Of a stretch of DNA of 64,000 nucleotides, positions 22,955 through 33,711 are shown in pieces. The DNA is from Parelaphostrongylus tenuis (lineage: Eukaryota; Nematoda; Chromadorea; Rhabditida; Metastrongylidae). Positions within the stretch are counted from its first letter, which is position 1. Every line of letters begins with the position of its first letter. Made by a program: the position numbers and the translations under genes. The notes under the pieces are model-generated. The model did not search any database and was not told the origin of the DNA. It saw nothing but the letters and a program-made list of their open reading frames with translations. The DNA is taken from the NCBI GenBank assembly GCA_019055375.1, contig JAHQIW010003944.1:62001-126000 (forward strand), read 5' to 3'.

Positions 22955-23310
22955 ACTGAGTGGTGAGCAAAAGTACGACCTCAAGCAGGAGTCGAACCCG
23001 CATTTCACATACCGGGGACGCTTGCTACCACTACATCACCGAGGCTCCAGTTGAGATGACTACCACTGCGGTACATAGTGCTCATAATTTCTAACTGCCA
23101 ACTATACTGTTAGCTCAACTGGGTTTATGATCCGAAATCGCATACCCGACCAAACCTCTTAAAGACTGATGGCTGGTAGTATCATAGAGATATTGAAGAA
23201 TGAGTCGTGGCGCAAATGTGCCTCGGAGATGTAGTGGTAGCACGCGTCCCCGGCATGGATGAAACGCGGGTTCGACTCCCGTCGAATGCCGTATTTTTGC
23301 TCATCACTAT
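22955..23310. repeat. tRNA-like back-to-back hairpin element (copy T2)
   Basis: Complementary outer ends (gtggtgagcaaaagtacg against cgtatttttgctcatcac) enclose two facing tRNA-like halves. The minus-strand half has the B-box complement ggagtcgaacc (22,988-22,998) and an A-box-like region near 23,020-23,040. The plus-strand half is better preserved: gtagtggtagcacgcg resembles a D-arm, and ggttcgactcc (23,269-23,279) is a B-box flanked by a plausible five-pair T stem. The acceptor ends do not pair convincingly, so this is not called as a tRNA gene. It belongs with copies at 953, 23,909, 54,731 and 60,826 but has different outer ends. Confidence 0.65.
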
Positions 23311-23908
23311 TACTTATTTCTGAATCAGGCTCGATGATCAAAGGATAGTGATGCTACTGATCCATGCTGTCGAGGAGCGACAGATGATGGGTGCGATCCA
23401 TAAGAGTTTTATAAGCACAAAAACAATGGAGTATAAAAAGAATCACATGTGGCACCAAAGTATTACGACAAAATTAAAAAGTTTATTGGAACAGAAAAAA
23501 AAATTCTATTCAAATTCTGGAAATCGCGCCTTTTCGAAGATTCCGATGACCGCATGACGTCAGCGGTCATCGTCACTGAGTTGAAATATCTAATCGATGT
23601 ACACCAATGTACTACCTGACCGCGACGCACGCGCGTTGCAATGGACCATATTGATCAGAACCGTTTCGGCGTGTGTGGGCATATTCCGACAGAGAGCCGT
23701 CAGCTAAGGCCATCGACAAAGGTTTGTGAATCTTTGTGATTTCTTTAAATGTATTTTTCATAGATTTACCAACGCTGTATGCTCTTTGTACTTGGGAGAG
23801 TCACAGAATGTCTCCGATCTACATTATTATTAATCACAAGACGATGCTATTAGACGATAGTATCACAATACAAATCAGCGATAGTATTTTTTTCACCATT
23901 ACGCTTTT
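23311..23908. other. No gene identified
   Basis: About 600 bases between two tRNA-like hairpins. A short inverted word pair occurs at about 23,545-23,572 (gatgaccgc and gcggtcatc). The small ORFs at 23,348 and 23,736 have no support. Confidence 0.35.
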
Positions 23909-24276
23909 TACCCTGTGATGCAGAGTGATGTGCATGCGCCTGGCGGAACTCGTACCCGCATCTCTCTCTATCCGAGAGCGCATGCTCTAAACCGTTGCAC
24001 TACTGACGCCCGTTTCGCCCAACAAAAAAATTCTGTTTGATTGTTCAAAATTCAATATCTGTCGGCGTGACTGGGTTCAATATGGATACCGACTGCCTAG
24101 TCAACCGTTAACGGTTGCTTGCTGACAGGTATGTGCGTCGTAGTGCTGAAAGAGTGATGGTAAAACGGGTGTCACTAGAGTAACGGGTCAGAGCACGCGC
24201 TTCCCGATGGAGTGAGTTGGGCGTTCAAATAGCATTTGATGCTAAAGTTTTCCCATTACTCTACATCACTGGGTAT
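23909..24276. repeat. tRNA-like back-to-back hairpin element (copy T3)
   Basis: The outer arms are complementary words around gatgcagagtgatg (near 23,918) and attactctacatcactggg (near 24,255-24,273). Inside, a reverse half (near 23,940-24,015, with ctctaaaccgttgcactactg) and a forward half (near 24,165-24,240, with cagagcacgcgcttcccgat) face each other. The B-boxes are degenerate (gttcaaatagc instead of ggttcgantcc). The outer word ctctacatcactgggtata is identical in the copy ending at 61,140, which defines this as a mobile family and not a local palindrome. Confidence 0.65.
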
Positions 24277-24515
24277 ATCTATGACATCATGCCACCGCTT
24301 GAAGCTGTTAATTTCTTGAAGAATTTTAATTTTTTTCTTTGAAATGTGGCCGTGCTTTCACTGAACGCATAGTGCTCTTTATCACCGTGTGAATGAAGCC
24401 TAGAGAAAATAAAAAATCCTATTCAACAGACCAAAAAACCGATAAATGACTATAGGTTCTCACTCGTGCTCAAAATTAGTAAACTCTAAGCTCTGTTAAT
24501 CTGATAACATGTTTT

Positions 24516-24559
24516 ATTACTAGACAGTTGTTTCTCTCTCACTGGTTCATCAGTAGCAC
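24516..24559 (-). ncRNA. Hammerhead ribozyme-like motif
   Basis: On the minus strand, GTGCTA (24,559-24,554) precedes CTGATGA (24,553-24,547). GAAAC follows at 24,534-24,530, then AACT and the cleavage triplet GTC (24,525-24,523). The next bases, TAGT, pair with the 3' part of GTGCTA, giving a four-pair stem I. Stem III can form from CA/TG. Stem II, between CTGATGA and GAAA, has no good pairing here, so this copy is likely inactive although its core bases are intact. Confidence 0.45.
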
Positions 24560-25042
24560 GGTGCCTTCGGTCCATCCGATCCCTTAGAATAGTAGATATC
24601 ATTCACTAATGAGGGAATAAACGCCGAATTATTAGAATCACCGCATTTTGATTGACGAAATCCTCCCGACGTTGCATTTACCACAGTCGAGCGCTTGTGG
24701 TTGCAATGGATTGGCTGAACTGAAAGGCAATGTGCCACTGATGTGCCTGGAAAGGCAAAACAGCCGACTAGTACTGTATAAGTGCTATAGAACATCTCAA
24801 CAGAAAGCTGAAAACATCTTCTCATGTTATCACATTACCAGATTGCTATTGCTTTTGAGAGAGATCTATATAAACAGTCGAGAGCAAATGTATGATTCAT
24901 TGCTTCAACCACAAGCGTTCGACCTTGGTCACTGCAATGTCGGGAGATTTTGTCACTCGACATGCGTTGGTTTAAATAATTCGGCGTTGCTCTCTTTATA
25001 CGTAGAAACATATCCCCTTGCAAGGGGTCGGTTGAATCGAAA

Positions 25043-25097
25043 GGCACCGCCTACTAATGAGCTTGGAAGGATGAAACGGCCGTCTAACATTTGTGCC
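25043..25097 (+). ncRNA. Hammerhead ribozyme-like motif with one core change
   Basis: Outer stem I GGCAC (25,043-25,047) pairs perfectly with GTGCC (25,093-25,097). The core reads CTAATGA at 25,054-25,060 where CTGATGA is expected. Stem II can form CTT/AAG around GG. GAAAC is at 25,073-25,077. Helix III is the palindrome CGGCCG, and the cleavage triplet GTC is at 25,082-25,084. The G-to-A core change would be expected to abolish cleavage. The short palindromic helix III resembles those of retroelement hammerheads. Confidence 0.5.
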
Positions 25098-25149
25098 ATG
25101 CAAGATCTCAGAAAAGGCTCAAACATGTTGTCAGATTTTATCGTTTAAG

Positions 25150-27538
25150 CGAGATCTATACCACCAAGCGAAAGCAAATCTCTGAGCTGTGCTTTGAACG
25201 AAAAGACAGTTGTTTTTGAGAAACACCCAATCAAGGTCTAGCTCCTTGGCGACCATATGTACCGCTTTCGGTACATAGCTCGCGGCGACCACGGAGGGTT
25301 CCTATCATCATGCGCTTCCATTCTGTTAGAAATTCATTTGTTGATTAAGGTTCTAAGAGCACATTATCAGCATTAAGTAACGAAAGATCACAAAAGAGTT
25401 CTCTACAGAGGGTTTTTTGGTGAGAGAAACGTCAATCTGACGGAAACCATCCAACGATAAAAAAAACCACTTCTTTTGGATAGCAAACTTATTATCACTT
25501 ATCACATGACACTTTCTTCATCGATGTATGAGTGGAAATAGAAAACTTTTAGAGCTGCAAAGGGTGATAGTTGGTATATGAAAACTTTTTGAACTATGTT
25601 TATCTACTCAATTGATAGCTTCAAAGATGACGATTCATAAACTAAGCATGATTTATTACAAAACTTTAATATTACATTCTGCCGACAAAAAAAGGTTTTG
25701 CTTCCAAAGTGCGCTGTTGCACTTCTATATTGGATTTTTTTGGCAGTATATACTAAAATTTTGATGCTAAGTAAACTTTCTCGTTATGAAAAATTAAACT
25801 ATGGTTAGATGAACCTCTGTAAACGTATTTTTATTATAGTGAACATTCAGTTGGCATTGAAAGCTTTCACTTTTTATCAAGAACTGCGTGGAGTGCGGTT
25901 GCATTTTATGAAAAGTACTCGTGTTTTTGTCCTTTTTCCATAGAAAGCTTTTGCACCAGTTTATTAGTGATAAATTGGTATTTTGAGAACTGAAGATTCT
26001 AACAAGAAGCTGTGTTTCTGAAAGTAGGACTGATTACAAGGGGAGAACTACGTTTCGCTTTTGAACTAAGCACTTTCAACACTGCGGAACGTTTCCAGTA
26101 CTGTATCGTAAATTTCGATCCTGAGAAAACTGATTTTGATAGAACGTTAAAGGAGACTTCAATAATGCGTTTCATGCTAAAGATAACTATGTTTCAACGA
26201 GAGAACCACCTTGTCGTGAAAAGAACATATTTTTATCTGTTATATAACATTCGTTTCTCTATTTTTCATTCATGTTTATGCATTCATTCGATAGCATGAA
26301 AATTATATATTTCCTTATGAAGTCTGCTTTGTGAAAAGTCTTCCATAGTACGCTCTACTAACTAAAGAAATGGTAACGTTTTGCAATCAGTGTTCGCGTT
26401 TCTAATCTCGCAGGAGATTTTTTGGTTGTTTGTAGTGAAAATTTGATTTCAGAGTAACATTGTCGGCATAAAGTACTGGATATTTTTGGGGGAGATTCCT
26501 ATGAACATGTTTTCAGTAGAAAGACCGCCTAGTTTTCCTAAAAATTTCCACTTTTTAGTGCGAAATGTGCAAAGTGCACTTCCATTCCGTAAAATGTGCT
26601 CGTGTTTCCTTGTATTTTTTACGTAAAGGATATTTTCGCTAGATAATAGTAATCAATTCATAGCTTTGTTGCTTAAGATTATCGTACTAGGCTTGGTTCA
26701 TAGAAAAACTTTGTTATTACGGTGTAATAAGTGAAATAAGTGCGCTCTGCTTTTGGATTAGATAGTGCGTTGCCTGAACATTACATTGGCGTATTTCGCA
26801 CTTGTATAGATGATTTTTGATTTCTAATCATATTTAGTGTTATGGACGAAAGTGATTCAGTTGCCCCCACCTTCCAACTCGAAGGGTATTCTTAAAAAAG
26901 CCATGCTTTTAGATTCATTGCGCATTTCTGTAGTCTATTTTATAAGAGTTTAATTCGAAAACCCATGTTCCTCAATGTGGAGCTCGTAGAAGAAATATAT
27001 ACGGAGGGAGTTTTGGTTTGCAGCAGGAGTAATCTTCGACAGAGTTCTTCGCATTGATCAAATTCTTGAGCTCTTCCGTAGAAAAGTACACTTACATTAC
27101 ACCTCCTGCTTTTTTAGCTTCGATAGCTAAAAAGATGGAGATCTCATTGCTAGGCTTCGTTTCTAATGAGGTATTTTCAGAGAGCAATACCACCGCGGGA
27201 AAAAACACCCAACGTCTTCGGAATAGTTATCTCATTTTTTGAACTTTGCCAAGGGTTCTGTTGAGAGTTCTATAGCGAAATTTAGATGGTCTAGACACTT
27301 CGATAACACAAAAAAGCGACATGTTACCAAGATAATTTGCGCAGACATGTCCACTAGGAAGTAAACCAATACGTTCTAGGAATCCGCCCTCGATAGAATA
27401 ATTACAAAATTGAGTTTACTCCAAACTCTTACACTCCATTTTGTTTGATATCTTGCAGGAGTAAGACCATCTTTTCCCATCTCATCAGCCCTCCGATCGC
27501 CACGGATATCTGTGTGCTGTTCATTTAGATACTGTTGA
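25150..27538. other. No gene identified
   Basis: AT-rich sequence with short ORFs only (for example 26,012-26,299, 27,054-27,242). A short perfect palindrome, gtaccgctttcggtac-like, is near 25,259-25,275. No motif, RNA or duplicated counterpart was seen. Confidence 0.4.
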
Positions 27539-28023
27539 ATTTATTGCCAGAGTTGTTCCTTAAAGCAAAAGTACCAACTCATCCTTGCATCCATGAATTA
27601 CATTGAAATTAACGATCCCTATTTGAGAATATTCTCATCGCTAGACAACAGTGAAGTGAGAACTCCAAGCTCTTCTTCGAACGTATAGCTGGAAGAGCCG
27701 CATCAAATCATGCGGTGGAGGAAATACTCTCGCTTATGAAAACGATACACATCGAAAGCAGCTGGGCAGCATGGAGGTCTCTGTTTTACTGTTGGACGTC
27801 TAACCACCCGGATGTAATCACATTGGAGTTATTCGGTGAACTGGGAATTTGATCGAGCACGTAAAGCCTTTTTGAGGCTATTCAACTAGAAGGAATACGT
27901 AGAGGGCGAGAACGGTACAAATATCCAGTGTCAAAAAACTACGATAAAATGCGCTCTCAGTACAGAGTGAACGTGAATAGAAAAGTTAGTATCCATGAAT
28001 CGATAGGACAAAGCCTTTTGTAG
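27539..28023 (+). pseudogene. Unrecognised coding remnant, several stops
   Basis: Protein-like reading continues over about 480 bases with one frameshift and at least two stops. A first frame has YQLILASMNYIEINDPYLRI and FSSLDNSE. A second (27,655-27,849) reads ENSKLFFERIAGRAASNHAV, SLMKTIHIESSWAAWRSLFY, and DVITLELFGELGI to a stop. The same frame reopens with LFEAIQLEGIRRGRERYKYP and MRSQYRVNVNRKVSIHESIG, ending at 28,023. Tryptophan, arginine and glutamate content is high for AT-rich non-coding DNA. I recognise no family. A decayed DNA-transposon or host gene would both fit. No second copy was found in the window. Confidence 0.35.
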
Positions 28024-29109
28024 GCTCCAACTCCAAAAGCTTACTAAGAAATGAGAAATTGTGAGAATTATTGATTATATGGAATCGCATGCAGTGTGCA
28101 GCATCACTTTTGACAAACAATTTATAAATTTCTCATTTTCAGTCACTATCATGACTCTGGGATATTTCACGAAGTGAATTAGTTTCAAAACTAGGAGATT
28201 ATTAAAATAATTTTCGACTTCAGAAGGACAACGTGATAAAGTGCTTTATGAACTGGCTATTATTCGAATGCGGTAATGAACAAGAACAAGAAGTTGCCAG
28301 CATGAAGAATAGGAGTTGGATATGATTCATTAATGAGCGGATATAGATAAGACAACATTAAAATGTTCAGTAACAGTATAAAACACCCTATTTTTGCGTG
28401 TATGTGGCTTTTCCCTTGGAATGCGGGGTCCTAGGGAAAAATAATATAGTGACGATAAAAGTAGAAATTTCACGAGAAGACCGCCGCATCGTGATTCTAG
28501 CTCGCCGCGCGACCACGTCGCATGCCGCTTCAAGGTTTCATTTTGGTCGTCAAGGAGTTAAGGTAATCAGGAAAATAGAAAGAATCCATTGGCTCTATTG
28601 TAGAATTTACTGAATCCATTGGAATCCATTGAAGACCACTGGAAACTCTCTACACATTGACATGCTTTTCTTGCTTCCAATGAATTATACGCATGATAAA
28701 AATGAAGGCGAAAGTCGATTGAGAAACATAATTGTGTTATGAGTAGTGCGGCCTTATACAAAAGTGTTTTGAAAGATCGGCGACGTGAACTTGTAGCCAA
28801 AGATTCAAACTTCCGAATGATTACTAACAATGAATTGTTCCTATCCACCGGATGAGTCGGCTTAAAAATTGTTTAGCATCTAGCGTAAAAGTACCACCTA
28901 TCTTTTCGAATTGCAAAGAGCTCAAAAAAAGATGTGATTGACTGGCGTAGCGCCGAGTTCAAATAAAACTCTCTTTTCGCAATATAAGCACGTTTTTTTC
29001 TGGCGGATCATGTTAACGACTACAATTGAACGATCTGTCCGGTGAAAGCAAGCTGTTTCGGCGGACGTTATCATTATCATCGACGATTGAATTATAAATA
29101 TGTAGACTC
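28024..29109. other. Non-coding, with one interspersed repeat copy
   Basis: A GC-richer patch at 28,470-28,545 lies in a 71-codon ORF (VEISREDRRIVILARR) weakly reminiscent of the linker of Tc1-like transposases, too weak to call. Bases 28,655-28,870 match the interspersed repeat also found at 37,050-37,300 and 43,190-43,420. A few gaatccattg repeats lie near 28,583-28,632. Confidence 0.4.
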
Positions 29110-30964
29110 GCTGAGGGTTGACCTTCAGTTGATTTTTCACTTGCTCGGTTCTCAACGGTCGTGCGGATTCGAGAACAAATTGGTCGTTAGGCTATTAATA
29201 GCAGCTTAGGAGGTTTGAAAATAAATGTCCTTGTATTTCCTGTGTAAATTAAAGAATGTTTAATCTAGTCCAAAGCTGAAAGGTTACATTTTTGCAACAA
29301 ACGTTCAAAATAATTTCAAAAAAGAATGTTTGAAACCTAAGCGAGGTTGGTATGCCAGGGCCATACACCGGTGTTTCGAAAGTCTTGCCCTCCTCGTCAG
29401 TGACCCACGCCCCACATTAAGCTCTGTATTGTAGCAAGGAGGGAGGCGTATGTGGTGACGGCACAACATACAATGACACTGGTCCAGCACAAGTTCTCAG
29501 TCGATGGATCTCGGCTGGTAGAACATAACTGATCCAAGGCGTCAATTGTTTTGGTAATGATCGTGATGGACCAATGTCATTACACACTGTGCCGTCACCA
29601 CATACGCCTTCCTCCTTGCTGGAACGCAGGGCTTAATGTGGGGTGCGGGTCACTGACGAGGAGGGCGAGACCTCCGAAACACCAGTGTATGGCCCTGGCG
29701 TACCAACTTCGCTTAGGCTTCGGATATTTTGTCAGAATTATTTTCAATGCTTATTGCGAGGTTCTAAAACAGTCGAAGAATTGCCATAGATGAATTTTGT
29801 GCGAATTTGATTCCAGGCGAATCGCGAAGATGTACTAACTAAGTAGATCTTCTTCCATGATGCGCGCATAGAGGTTCGTGGTTTTCCTTGCAACGATTTT
29901 TCCCATTCACATGCAAAAAATAAACGAACCTTCCGTTAATTTTAGATGCTTTCCAGAGAAGAAATAAGCTAAAAATTTCAATGTAATCTCATATTTGTTT
30001 TGGTCTTTTCTCTTTGTAATGTGGCTATTTTTGTGATGCAAAAGGCATTTATCATATTAATTATGTCACTCTCTCAGATTACATCTAATTTTCACTAATA
30101 CATTTTCTAAGCAGTGGCAGCGACGTCTTCAAAGCCTATGTGGGAGAGATGTACAAAAATTGTATGTTTTATGAGTACACATATACTACTATAACGCAAT
30201 ATTTTGGTGGGCCGCAAAGGAACATCTCAAATGGACAGATTTGTTATGAAATTCAGCCGAAGATTATGCAATGCCATGCCGCTTAATATGTCCAGCTATA
30301 CAGATTTACTTTAGTTATATGAGAAACAGTGGAGTTATATACTGGGGTGTCAGTTGATATATTTGTCATATGAGAATCAGCAGCACCTGTCTTAGTTTTT
30401 ATTAAAAAGCTAAGGTAAATTTTATCGCACTCCTTCGAGACTTTTGAATGTTTTCAATGTCTGTTTTTGATTAACATGACAAATGCGTCTGTTTTTTGGT
30501 TTTCGGATAGAAAATTAATCCAAAGATATTATTTATTTTCGAGCGTTTAACTTTAAGCAGTGATCTTGCGAGTTATGCTTTGCCTTTCAGTTCTCAGGGG
30601 CAACGAAAGCGCCGTGTCAAACGAGCAGATGCGGTGAGCGGAAGCATTGGAGTAATGCAAAACAAACTCTAATAATAGAAGTAAGCCTTTTATCGTCTTG
30701 AAAACAAAAAAAAACATGAAGATTTAGTAGCAAAGATTGATTATCTAATAAATCTGACTTTATTGGCAGTACCGTAGACAGAGGAGAATTCCTATTTATC
30801 CTATGCTACGATTTCCGGTAGTCTGGGATCTGTCAAGGCGTTGTTTTCATTTTAAAAACGTTTATTACTGTTTGGCTGAACCAACGGTTATGGAAGGTAC
30901 TGTGAGCCTATAGACCGTGCCGACGACCTGTGTGGTGTATGTTGTAGGGTGCCTTTACACTCGA
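29110..30964 (+). repeat. R-family segmental repeat, copy R1
   Basis: About 1.85 kb matching 31,508-33,497 in the same orientation and 61,560-63,130 in reverse. It starts near a shared block (ttcagttgattttcac-like, then tcaacggtcgtgcggatt) and ends at gtgcctttacactcgac. It contains foldback element F1. Frames kept open across copies include VKRADAVSGSIGVMQ near 30,620-30,660, HEDLVAKIDYLINLT near 30,718-30,760, and GEFLFILCYDFR near 30,785-30,822. An opposite-strand frame (GKIVARKTTNLYARIMEE) is near 29,853-29,910. In-frame stops and shifts are present. Confidence 0.7.
29300..29745. repeat. Large foldback hairpin element (copy F1)
   Basis: Arms of about 155 bases (29,333-29,485 and 29,566-29,722) are imperfect reverse complements. 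Examples are gccagggccatacaccggtg against caccagtgtatggccctggc, ctcctcgtcagtgaccca against gggtcactgacgaggag, and ggaggcgtatgtggtgacgg against ccgtcaccacatacgcc. The roughly 70-base loop contains gatctcggctggtagaacat. Outer ends (aaaataatttcaaaaaag against cagaattattttcaatg) add a second, weaker complementary pair. Both arms give short ORFs, but these are shadows of the palindrome, not genes. The second copy is at 31,690-32,140. Confidence 0.8.
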
Positions 30965-31507
30965 CTACAGCATCCTCCTCTCTTTTCTCATTTATCACTT
31001 GCAATCTCGTTGATTTTTTAATTACTCCGGAAGACAAGAGTAAGTTTCCTTCTGTGCCTCGCAGCGTTCCTTCGTATTGAGGACCAACCTACGTGAGAAG
31101 CTGCATGACATTTCCATTCAAAACCTTACCGAGAGCAAGAACTATGCACAGTAGAATCTAATTTTTACACTTGTACTTTTGCTACTGCCACGTGCAGTGA
31201 GGTGGAGAATCCTGCATTCAGATACGCTCTTTGTGTGCCTAAAATAGGCAATTCACAGGGCAAATCTGGAACGCTACGCAGACGAACGAGGCATTCGGTT
31301 TACTTTAGTTATCCGACGAAAAGTGGAGTTATAAAGTGGGGTGGAAACAATTATATCTTTGTCATATGAGAATCAGCAGCGCCTGTCTTCGTTTTTATTG
31401 AGAAATCCTTCTCCTATTTTCTCTCTAACACAATCATTCCTTTGTGTTAGTGTTTTAGACAATAGCAAACGTGTTTGCTGCATTGAGCTTAGTACCCAAC
31501 AAAGTTC
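30965..31507. repeat. Inter-repeat segment related to the R3 flank
   Basis: Part of this spacer (about 31,070-31,190, with cctacgtgagaag and gacatttccat) is the reverse complement of 61,560-61,720, so the ancestral R unit extended further than the R1/R2 tandem period suggests. The 31,341-31,592 ORF is not conserved as protein. No gene called. Confidence 0.5.
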
Positions 31508-33497
31508 GCCGACCTTCAGTCGATTTTCCACTTTCTGCATTCTCAACGGTCGTGCGGATTCAAGGGCAATTCGGTCGTTAGGCTATCAATAGCGGCTTCG
31601 GAGGTTTGAAAATAAATGTCCTTGTATTTCCTGTGTAAATTAAAGAATGTTATATTTAGTACAAAGCTGAAAGATTACATTTTTGCAACAAACATTCAAA
31701 ATAATTTCAAAAAAGAATGTTTGAAACCTAAGCGAGGTTGGTATGCCAGGGCCATACACCGGTGTTCCGAAAGTCTTGCCCTCCTCGTCAGTGACCCACG
31801 CCCCACATTAAGCTCTGTGTTGTAGCAAGGAGGGAGGCGTATGTGGTGACGGCGCATCGTACAATGACACTGGTCCAGCACAAGTTCTCAGTCGATGGAT
31901 CTCGGCTGGTAGAACATAACTGATCCAAAGCGTCGATTGTTTTGGTAATCATCGTGGTGGACCAATGCCATTGTACACTCTGCCATCACCAAATACGCCT
32001 CCCTTCTTGCTGCAGTGCGGGCTTAATGGTGACCGTGGGTCACTGACGAGGAGGGCGAGACCTCCGAAACACCAGTGTATGGCCTTGGCGTACCAATCTC
32101 GCTTAGGCTCTGGACATTTTTTTAAATTTATTTTGAATGTTTATTGCGAGGTTTTAAAACAGTCGATACCATGGATCAATTTTGTACGAATTTAATTCCA
32201 GGCGAATCGTGAAGATATACTTATTGAGCATATCTTATTCCATGATTCTTGCATAGAGGTCCGTGGTTTTCCTTACAAGGATTTTTCCACTCACATGCAA
32301 AAAATAAAGAGACCTGTCGTTAATTATGACTGCTTTCCAGAGAAGAAATAAGCTAAAAATATTCCGTGTAATCTCACTTCCTCTTTCATATGGGCATCGC
32401 AGTGCTAACGCTGGCAGTGTTGATGGTTTATTGTCATTGCACATGCTTCGATCGTCTTCAAGCCAATCTGGAAATTTTTGATTGCACTAGGAGTGTTTAT
32501 CGTAACTCTGCACTGTCTGAAATCGGTGGAGAAAATCATAGCAAACGTTGTTTGTCGCATAGTATATGCTTTAGCCAGATTACAAAGAGAAAAGATAGAA
32601 ATCAATGTAATTTCGAAATATTTGTGGCTAAGATGGCAATGGCGGCTTCTTTTTCTGACATAACAGGCATTTTTCATATTAACTAATGTCACTCTCTCAG
32701 ACTACATCTGATTTTCACTATTACATTTTTTTAAGTGGCGGCAGCGTCGTCTTCAAACCTTATGTGGTAGAGATGTCAAGGAAACTTTATTTACATGGCA
32801 AAAATGGTAAGTTTTATGAGTACATATAAATTACTGTAATGCGATATTTTGGTGAGCCTCAAAGAAACATTCCAAGTGGAAAGATTTGTTATGAAATTCG
32901 GCCGGAGATTATGCAATGCCATGCCGCTTAATATGCCCAGCTATAGTAAATTTCATCGCACTCCTTTGAGTCTTTTAGATGCTTTCGATGTCTATTTTTG
33001 ATTAACATTTGAAAATGTGTCTGTCTATAGTTTTCGGATAGAAAATTAATCCAGAGATAATATTTTTTTCGAGCGTTTAACTTTACGCAGTGATCTTGTG
33101 AAGAATTATGCTTTGCCTTTTAGTTCTCAGAGGCAACGAGAGCGCCGTGTCAAACGAGCAGATGCGGTGAGCGGAAGCATTAGAGTTATGCAAAACAAGC
33201 TCTACTCATAGAATTAGGCACTTTATCGTCTTCAAAACAAAAAAGCATGAAGAACTGGTTGCAGAGATTGATTATCTCTTGAATCTGACTTCAATGATAG
33301 TACCGTAGGCATAGGGGATTTCCTATTTGGCCTATGCGATGATATCCGGTAGTCTGAGATGTGTCAAGGCGGTGCTTTCATTTGAAAAATGTTTATTACT
33401 GTTTTGTCGAGCCAACGGTTATAAAAGGTAGCGTGAGCCTATAGACCGAGCAGACGAACTGTGTGGTGCATGTTGTACGGTGCCTTTACACTCGACA
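31508..33497 (+). repeat. R-family segmental repeat, copy R2
   Basis: Tandem partner of R1, diverged throughout but collinear, including foldback F2. Open-frame segments shared with R1 and R3 are RERRVKRADAVSGS near 33,130-33,175, KHEELVAEIDYLLNLT near 33,243-33,290, and IGDFLFGLCDDIR near 33,310-33,350. The minus-strand frame SGKILVRKTTDLYARIMED is near 32,240-32,300. The first three have a coiled-coil-like character. Same-frame similarity with substitutions but few indels suggests these were exons of a duplicated gene, though splicing cannot be settled here. Confidence 0.7.
31690..32140. repeat. Large foldback hairpin element (copy F2)
   Basis: Same structure as F1. Left arm 31,725-31,878 (gccagggccatacaccggtg, ctcctcgtcagtgaccca) and right arm 31,960-32,115 (caccagtgtatggccttggc, gggtcactgacgaggag) flank a loop containing gatctcggctggtagaacat. 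Since it lies at the same place in both R1 and R2, it was in the R unit before the tandem duplication. Confidence 0.8.
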
Positions 33498-33544
33498 ACA
33501 TTCAGGCGATCAAGGAGACTACATTCAAATAATTTTTTTTCAAG

Positions 33545-33711
33545 GTTCTTCTATCGCTACGATTATCGAGAGTGATTGCGCCTCATCAAAGAGGAGAAAT
33601 AAAAGACTAGAAGCGGATTTGAAAACGGAACAGGATCACGTACAATTCTCTCGAGAAGGAAAATCAATGAGGAGGAGCACACCTGGCAGCACGTCTTCGA
33701 GCCTCAACTAT
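33545..33711 (+). CDS. Candidate internal exon, charged unrecognised protein
   Basis: Preceded by a T-rich tract ending in AAG (33,530-33,544) and followed by GTAATG, this segment reads GSSIATIIESDCASSKRRNK then LEADLKTEQDHVQFSREGKS and a serine/threonine-rich end. It is hydrophilic and helix-forming, with codon use unlike the flanks. The acceptor is AAG where nematodes usually have CAG, and no partner exon is evident. It lies just outside the R2 repeat and has no second copy in the window. Low-confidence exon call; function unknown. Confidence 0.3.

Larger units (their letters stand above)
24495..25143. repeat. Foldback element with hammerhead-like motifs in both arms (copy H)
   Basis: The long arms 24,615-24,712 and 24,893-24,986 are reverse complements with scattered mismatches (aacgccgaattatt against aataattcggcgtt; cgcttgtggttg against caaccacaagcg). 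The ends also match: atctgataacatgtttt at 24,499 against the complement of aaacatgttgtcagattt ending at 25,139. Each half carries a hammerhead-like core (24,516-24,559 minus, 25,043-25,097 plus). Related shorter copies are at 20,555 and about 58,420, and a terminal fragment lies near 63,800. There is no coding capacity, so it would be non-autonomous. Confidence 0.65.

Noticed and set aside
23218..23291. Possible functional tRNA gene
   Set aside because: B-box and T-stem are good, but the acceptor ends do not pair and it lies in a repeated foldback element, so a tRNA-derived repeat is more likely.
24600..25140. CRISPR-like array suspected from repeated words
   Set aside because: The repeats are inverted arms of a foldback element, not regularly spaced direct repeats, and the genome is eukaryotic.
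27470..27500. CTGATGA on the minus strand with nearby GAAA and short complementary ends
   Set aside because: No stem II can form and the words are not repeated elsewhere; chance match to the hammerhead core.
28398..28613. Possible Tc1-type transposase linker (SREDRRIV)
   Set aside because: Only a few residues match, with no DDE residues or terminal repeats nearby.
29305..29793. Pair of similar ORFs on opposite strands (also near 31,696 and 31,965)
   Set aside because: They are translations of the two arms of one foldback palindrome, so the similarity follows from the DNA structure and not from two genes.
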